Origin: Gordonia aichiensis NBRC 108223
GTDB lineage: Bacteria > Actinomycetota > Actinomycetes > Mycobacteriales > Mycobacteriaceae
Assembly (NCBI RefSeq): GCF_000332975.1
Contig: NZ_BANR01000004.1
Span: 62,001-126,000, forward strand
Reading direction: 5' to 3'
Length of the DNA stretch: 64,000 nucleotides
Under the pieces are notes generated by a model, which was not told the origin of the DNA, ran no database searches, and was given only the letters and a program-made list of their open reading frames with translations. Both the position numbers and the translations under genes were made by a program. Each line of letters begins with the position of its first letter. Position 1 is the stretch's first letter. This document shows positions 59,908-64,000 of this stretch, piece after piece.

Positions 59908-60972
59908 ATGTCCGACGACGATCTCCTCGCCCTCGTGGCCGATCCCTTGCGCGACGACGTGGCGCGATGCGCCGCTGCGGCTGGTTACCGGCTGATCCCC
60001 GGTGACGCTCACGAGTGTCGACGAGACTGGCTGAGAACACGCGCGGTGCTGCTCGATCCGTCGGCGGTTGCCGTCCTCGCCGAGAGTTCGCTTCCACGCC
60101 GCGGCGGCGTCGTGCTGGTCTCCGATACGGAACCCGCTTCAGCGACATGGCGTGGCGCGCTCGATCTCGGAGCAGTCGACTCGGCCGTTCTTCCGGTCGA
60201 CGAGTCTCATCTGGTCCGCATACTCACCGAGTTGCGTCTACCCGCATCACGTCAGGCAGGGGCACTGGCGTTCATCCCCGCGCACGGCGGAGCGGGGGCG
60301 TCGACGCTCGCTGTCGCGACCGCGTTGGCCGCCGTCGACAGCGATGAGCGGGTGTTACTCGTCGACATCGACGAACTCGGGGCGGGCCTGGATCTCGCAC
60401 TCGGTATGGAGGCGCGCGCAGGACTCCGGTGGCAAGACCTCACATTCGACCAGGGGGCTGTCAGCGGAGCGTCGCTGTGGAACGCTCTGCCGCGCTACAA
60501 CGAGCGTCTGGCGCTGGTGGCCGGACGACGTGACGACACGCGCCCGCTTGGCCAGGGACCCGTGCTTGCGGCGGTGGATGCCGGTCGCGCCCACGGCGAC
60601 CTGATCATCGCTGATCTTCCCCGCGTCGATAACCCGGTGGTCCGGGCGGTGGCAGAATCTTCCGAGTTGGTGGTCGTGGTGACCACTCCGACAGTTGCCG
60701 GGACCGCCGCCGCGCGGCTGCTGATCGCTCGCCTGTTGACGGCGTGTCCCCGAGTCGAGATGGTGATCCGCGGTCCGTCTCCCGGCGGCCTCCGAGCGGC
60801 TCAGGTCGCCGAGGCCGTCGGGGTGCCGCTCATTGCGACGTGCCGGCCTGATCCGCGACTGCCCATGCGCCTCGAGGCCGGCGGGCTGCGGGCATCGGCG
60901 CGAAGTCCACTCGGCCGTACGGCTCGGGCGGTGTACAACCGGTTCGTCGACACGAGATCGGTCGCATCGTGA
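59908..60972 (+). CDS. CpaE/MinD-like (SsD, Rv3660c-like) protein of the tad locus
   Basis: A 354-residue protein: an N-terminal receiver-like domain (about 1-105) and a C-terminal ParA/MinD-like domain. The deviant Walker A reads HGGAGAST, where both the signature Lys (KGG) and the P-loop Lys (GKS/T) are missing. VLLVDIDELGAGLDLAL and LIIADLPRV keep the fold. The protein is therefore probably not an active ATPase. The start at 59908 lies past a longer frame to 59782. In mycobacteria it is called septum-site-determining protein; here it is the first gene of the pilus operon and overlaps tadA by 4 bases (GTGA). Confidence 0.85.
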   Translation: MSDDDLLALVADPLRDDVARCAAAAGYRLIPGDAHECRRDWLRTRAVLLDPSAVAVLAESSLPRRGGVVLVSDTEPASATWRGALDLGAVDSAVLPVDESHLVRILTELRLPASRQAGALAFIPAHGGAGASTLAVATALAAVDSDERVLLVDIDELGAGLDLALGMEARAGLRWQDLTFDQGAVSGASLWNALPRYNERLALVAGRRDDTRPLGQGPVLAAVDAGRAHGDLIIADLPRVDNPVVRAVAESSELVVVVTTPTVAGTAAARLLIARLLTACPRVEMVIRGPSPGGLRAAQVAEAVGVPLIATCRPDPRLPMRLEAGGLRASARSPLGRTARAVYNRFVDTRSVAS

Positions 60973-62183
60973 GCAATGCGTTGCCGCAACGGGATCCGCG
61001 ACTCGGGGCGGCGACCACAGTGGCCGACGAGGCGCTCATCGACCGAGTGCGCGAGCGGCTCGCAGCTGACGCGGCGGAGCCGACCGCAGCGGTCATCGCC
61101 GAGGCGATTCGCGCAGAGTCGGGTGGGGTCCTCGGAGACACCGATCTGCTTGCGGCGCTGCGTCATCTGCAGACGGAACTCACCGGTGCCGGACGACTGG
61201 AGGTACTCCTCGCCGAGCCCGGGGTCGCCGATGTGCTCGTTGTCGGTCCCCAGCGGGTATGGGTCGATCGTGGCGGTGGTCTCGAACCAACGGGTATCAC
61301 CTTCGACGACGACGCGGCAGTTCGGCGACTCGCGAGTCGTCTGGCGCTGGGTGCGGGTCGACGTCTCGACGACGCGCAGCCGTGGGTCGACGCCCAACTG
61401 AACTCCTTGGGCAGACGCGGTCTCACCGTGCGGCTCCACGCCGTCATTCCGCCCCTGGCCGCGGACGGGACATGTATCTCTCTGCGGGTATTGCGCACAG
61501 CGGGAATGGATATGGCAGGTCTGGTCGCCACCGGCGCAGTTCCCGCAGAACTGGTTGAAGTCCTCGACGCGATGGTAGCGGCGCGCCTCGCCTTCCTCAT
61601 CGTTGGCGGCACCGGCTCGGGCAAGACGACTCTGCTGAACGCGTTGATCGGTGCCATGCGTCCGACAGACCGGGTCCTGTGTGTCGAGGATGCCCCCGAA
61701 ATGGCTCCGGCACACCCTCACGTGGTGCGCCTCGTCGCGCGGACGTCGAACGTGGAGGGAACCGGTGAGGTCCCCGTGCGTGTCCTGGTGCGTCAAGCAC
61801 TGCGAATGCGGCCGGACCGCATCATCGTCGGCGAGGTTCGCGGCGCCGAGGTCATCGACCTGCTCACCGCATTGAACACGGGTCACGAGGGCAGCGGCGG
61901 GACGCTACACGCGAACTCGATGTCGGAGGTGCCCGCTCGCATGGAAGCGCTTGCGGCGCTGGGCGGAATGAATCGAGAAGCGCTTCATTCGCAGCTGGCT
62001 GCGGCCGTGCGTGTCGTCGTCGGTGTCAGTCGCACGGCGGGCGGAGAGCGCGGGATAGTCGAATTCGGCCTGGTCTCTCGTGATGCAGCAGGGTGGGTGA
62101 CGATACGTCCGATTTGGCTGCGCGCCAGCGGATTCACCGAGTATCGAGCAGAGTTCGATGCTCTGGTCGCTGGCCGCGCATGA
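60969..62183 (+). CDS. tadA: TadA/CpaF-type secretion ATPase (Rv3659c-like)
   Basis: A 404-residue VirB11-like ATPase from GTG. Walker A is GGTGSGKTTLLNAL (about residues 213-226), the Asp box lies in VEDAPEMAPAHPHVVRLV, Walker B in MRPDRIIVGEVRGAEV and the His box in NTGHEGSGGTLHAN. It powers assembly of Flp-type pili. It is coupled on both sides (4-base overlaps with the CpaE-like gene and tadB). Confidence 0.95.
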   Translation: MSNALPQRDPRLGAATTVADEALIDRVRERLAADAAEPTAAVIAEAIRAESGGVLGDTDLLAALRHLQTELTGAGRLEVLLAEPGVADVLVVGPQRVWVDRGGGLEPTGITFDDDAAVRRLASRLALGAGRRLDDAQPWVDAQLNSLGRRGLTVRLHAVIPPLAADGTCISLRVLRTAGMDMAGLVATGAVPAELVEVLDAMVAARLAFLIVGGTGSGKTTLLNALIGAMRPTDRVLCVEDAPEMAPAHPHVVRLVARTSNVEGTGEVPVRVLVRQALRMRPDRIIVGEVRGAEVIDLLTALNTGHEGSGGTLHANSMSEVPARMEALAALGGMNREALHSQLAAAVRVVVGVSRTAGGERGIVEFGLVSRDAAGWVTIRPIWLRASGFTEYRAEFDALVAGRA

Positions 62184-63025
62184 GTATCGTGTTCGCGGCG
62201 CTCGCGATTGCGGTGCTGTGGTGGCCGCCGAGTTGGCCCGAGCACCGGGTGGCGGCGGTCGCTCAGCTCGATGACACGACACGGGCGAGTGTGTCGCCCA
62301 CAATGGTCGGGCTGACCTGCGCACCGCCTGTCGCGCTGCTTGTCGGTGGAGTACCGGGTGCGGTTGCCGCTGCGATCGTGGTGACACTCGTCTGGTGGCT
62401 TAGACGACGTAGACGACGGGCGGCCGACGACGAGGCACAGCGTGACGAGATGCTGACCGCGCTGGCACTGATGATCGCTGAACTCTCGGTGGGCGCACCG
62501 CCTGCTCACGCGTGTGCTGTGGCGGCGCAGGAGATCTCGGGAGGAGGGGACACGCGGTCTGAGGTGGCCGAGGGACTGACCGTGTTGGCTTCGCGCGCCG
62601 AACTCGGCGGGAGCGTGGGCGTCGATGAGACATCCGCGGGGCGGGATTCAACCGAGGAGTCACAGGCGGGCGGTTCGACTTCGGAAGCGCAGTCGTGGCG
62701 GCGTATCGCGGTCGCGTGGCACACTGCGGAGACGTCGGGAGTTCCGATGGCCGAGCTCCTCGAGTCGCTGCGCGCCGACCTTGCCTCCCGACGTGCGTTC
62801 ACCGAGCGGACGCGAGCCGGACTCGCAGGGCCACGCGCGACTGCCGTTGTCCTGGCGGGGCTTCCGCTGCTGGGGATCGGTCTGGGCCAGGCGACGGGCG
62901 CACGTCCGGTGCAGGTACTCCTCGGTGGCGGTCTGGGTGGCATCCTGCTGGTCGTCGGTACCGCGTTGGTCGCCGCCGGCATGGTGTGGACCGAACGAAT
63001 CACCGACAGGGTGGTGCGAGGATGA
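62180..63025 (+). CDS. tadB: TadB-type inner-membrane pilus assembly protein (Rv3658c-like)
   Basis: A 281-residue protein. Two N-terminal hydrophobic helices (about 3-18 and 42-72) precede a T2SSF domain (SWRRIAVAWHTAETSGVPMAELLESL, then RRAFTERTRAGLAGPRATA), and two helices lie near the C-terminus. A Ser/Gly/Glu-rich insert (about 155-175) interrupts the T2SSF helices. The ATG at 62180 overlaps the tadA stop by 4 bases. It is part of the pilus platform with TadC. Confidence 0.88.
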   Translation: MSIVFAALAIAVLWWPPSWPEHRVAAVAQLDDTTRASVSPTMVGLTCAPPVALLVGGVPGAVAAAIVVTLVWWLRRRRRRAADDEAQRDEMLTALALMIAELSVGAPPAHACAVAAQEISGGGDTRSEVAEGLTVLASRAELGGSVGVDETSAGRDSTEESQAGGSTSEAQSWRRIAVAWHTAETSGVPMAELLESLRADLASRRAFTERTRAGLAGPRATAVVLAGLPLLGIGLGQATGARPVQVLLGGGLGGILLVVGTALVAAGMVWTERITDRVVRG

Positions 63026-63630
63026 CGATCCCGCTGGTGCTGCTCGCCGTCGCGGTGTGGATACTGCCGCCGCGACGGTGGTTGCTGTACCGGGTCGTCG
63101 AACCGCCGAGTCGTCCTCGCGGCGAGCCGAGGTGGCTCGGAAAGCGCCGAGACGTCGATGATCCTTTTGCCGTTGCCGCAGCGCTGGATCTGTTCGCGGT
63201 GTGTTTGCGTGCAGGGCTCACCATCCCCGCTGCTGCGCTCGCTGTGGCGCACACAGCACCCGCGGTCTTGGCGGAGCCGTTGACCGCCACGGCGGAGTTG
63301 CTCGAACTCGGTGCCGAACCCGAACGTGCATGGTCGACACCGCAGCGTGTGCGGACCCCGAACCGGAAAGGCTCTGAGACAGATCATTTCGAGCAGTTGT
63401 CGATGCTCGCGCGGCGGTCGGCTCGCGCGGGATCGGCGCTGTCGGTGCAGGTGGCCGAACTCGCCACCGAGACACGACGTCGCGCGCACGACGACGCACA
63501 TGCTCGCGCCGAACGGGCAGGGGTCTTGGTGAGCGGCCCGTTGGGCCTGTGCTTCCTGCCCGCTTTCGTCTGTCTCGGGATCGTTCCGGTTGTGATAGGT
63601 CTCGCGGGCGTCACACTCTCGGGACTCTGA
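63022..63630 (+). CDS. tadC: TadC-type inner-membrane pilus assembly protein (Rv3657c-like)
   Basis: A 202-residue protein with an N-terminal helix (3-16), a soluble T2SSF-like region (DDPFAVAAALDLFAVCLRAGLTI; ARRSARAGSALSVQVAELA) and two hydrophobic helices at the C-terminus (GPLGLCFLPAFVCLGIVPVV). It starts in an ATGA overlap with tadB. It is the partner platform protein. Confidence 0.85.
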   Translation: MTIPLVLLAVAVWILPPRRWLLYRVVEPPSRPRGEPRWLGKRRDVDDPFAVAAALDLFAVCLRAGLTIPAAALAVAHTAPAVLAEPLTATAELLELGAEPERAWSTPQRVRTPNRKGSETDHFEQLSMLARRSARAGSALSVQVAELATETRRRAHDDAHARAERAGVLVSGPLGLCFLPAFVCLGIVPVVIGLAGVTLSGL

Positions 63631-63711
63631 GAACCCGATGGATCTTTGCGCACGAGTTGAACGTCAAAGCAGTGCAGCACCAATGAAAGTCACACAACTG
63701 AAAGGATCATC

Positions 63712-63945
63712 ATGAAGGCAATTCGAGTCACCCGCGGTCGTGTCCAACGAATCACTGTGCGTACCAACGCAACCCTGGCGAGACTGATCGCCGACGACGA
63801 AGGAATGAGCACGGCCGAGTATGCCATCGGCACGATTGCTGCGGCCGCGTTCGGTGCGATCCTGTACACGGTCGTCAGTGGTGACAACATCGTCAGTGCG
63901 CTGACCGGGATCATCACCAAGGCGCTGAACACGTCGGTGGGTTGA
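63712..63945 (+). CDS. Flp-like pilin, DUF4244 type (Rv3656c-like)
   Basis: A 77-residue protein. A 33-residue basic leader is followed by the prepilin processing context GMSTAEYAIGTIAAAAFGAI, in which Glu of the AEY motif plays the role of Glu5 in Flp pilins, and then one hydrophobic helix. It would be cut by a TadV/CpaA-type peptidase (not in the window) and polymerised by the Tad machine. RBS GAAAGGA lies about 7 bases before the ATG. Confidence 0.88.
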   Translation: MKAIRVTRGRVQRITVRTNATLARLIADDEGMSTAEYAIGTIAAAAFGAILYTVVSGDNIVSALTGIITKALNTSVG

Positions 63946-63946
63946 C

Positions 63947-64000
63947 ATGCGGCTGCGACGGATGGTCGACGACGAGTCGGGGATGGTGACCATCGAGGGG
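63947..64000 (+). CDS. TadE-like pilus protein, N-terminus only (window edge)
   Basis: Eighteen codons are visible from the ATG at 63947, one base after the pilin stop: MRLRRMVDDESGMVTIEG. The DESGMVTIE motif is the TadE/pseudopilin start (GxxTVE-like), as in Rv3655c. The rest lies beyond the window. Confidence 0.75.
   Translation, partial: MRLRRMVDDESGMVTIEG

Overview
The window is high-GC actinobacterial DNA. It comes from a mycolic-acid-containing member of the Mycobacteriales, most likely a Gordonia- or Rhodococcus-like organism. The right half (about 36.1-64 kb) reproduces, gene for gene, the order known in Mycobacterium tuberculosis from Rv3683 down to Rv3655c: metallophosphoesterase, ponA2, whiB4, twin ArsA/GET3-type ATPases, a small DUF4177 protein, RidA, an MBL-fold protein, crp, nth, a TlpA-like thioredoxin, a NUDIX hydrolase, marP, ephE, a holin-like membrane protein, acs, an Rv3662c-like protein, the 6C small RNA and a tad/flp pilus operon. 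The genus is an inference; the family-level placement rests on this order and on the protein types.

Left half, accessory and metabolic (1-35 kb). 0-5.5 kb: the end of a TetR regulator, a Rieske oxygenase, a HEAT-like protein, then a DapB-like dehydrogenase and a KshA-like Rieske oxygenase divergent from a second TetR gene. 5.5-9.9 kb: a secreted propeller-like protein, a repeat-rich intergenic region, membrane proteins (one of only 56 aa) and a protein combining a degenerate EAL domain with a DICT domain. 9.9-14.1 kb: a translationally coupled 2-oxoglutarate oxygenase/amidohydrolase pair and a CocE-like hydrolase. 14.2-15.7 kb: a peroxide-defence cassette, Fur-Ohr-Dps. 15.8-19.2 kb: membrane proteins, a GlxA-type regulator and an anchored protein of unknown function.

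The most unusual part is 19.5-31.5 kb. It contains an amidohydrolase, an ABC-type ATPase whose catalytic motifs are all degenerate, coupled to a YhgE/Pip-type permease, glutamate decarboxylase, a membrane protein, four consecutive overlapping paralogous AraC-family regulators and an M20 dipeptidase. A benzoylformate decarboxylase, an acyl-CoA dehydrogenase-like protein and a lipocalin follow on the other strand.

Right half. Several modules interrupt the conserved backbone: a frameshifted alpha/beta hydrolase after whiB4, a TSUP exporter, an NfeD-like/SPFH pair, and a HEAT protein with a MerR-HEAT fusion gene. The crp gene and a good Crp/GlxR-type site in front of acs lie in the same window, which suggests a cAMP-Crp-acetate circuit. 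The window ends inside the pilus operon (CpaE-like, TadA, TadB, TadC, Flp-like pilin, start of a TadE-like gene).

Other non-coding features are one tRNA-Pro(CGG) with a strong bidirectional terminator, a tRNA-like remnant, several hairpins, and four separate short tandem or dispersed repeat blocks. Two genes carry single-base frameshifts of the same kind, which may be real decay or assembly errors. No rRNA, insertion sequence, prophage or CRISPR array was seen.
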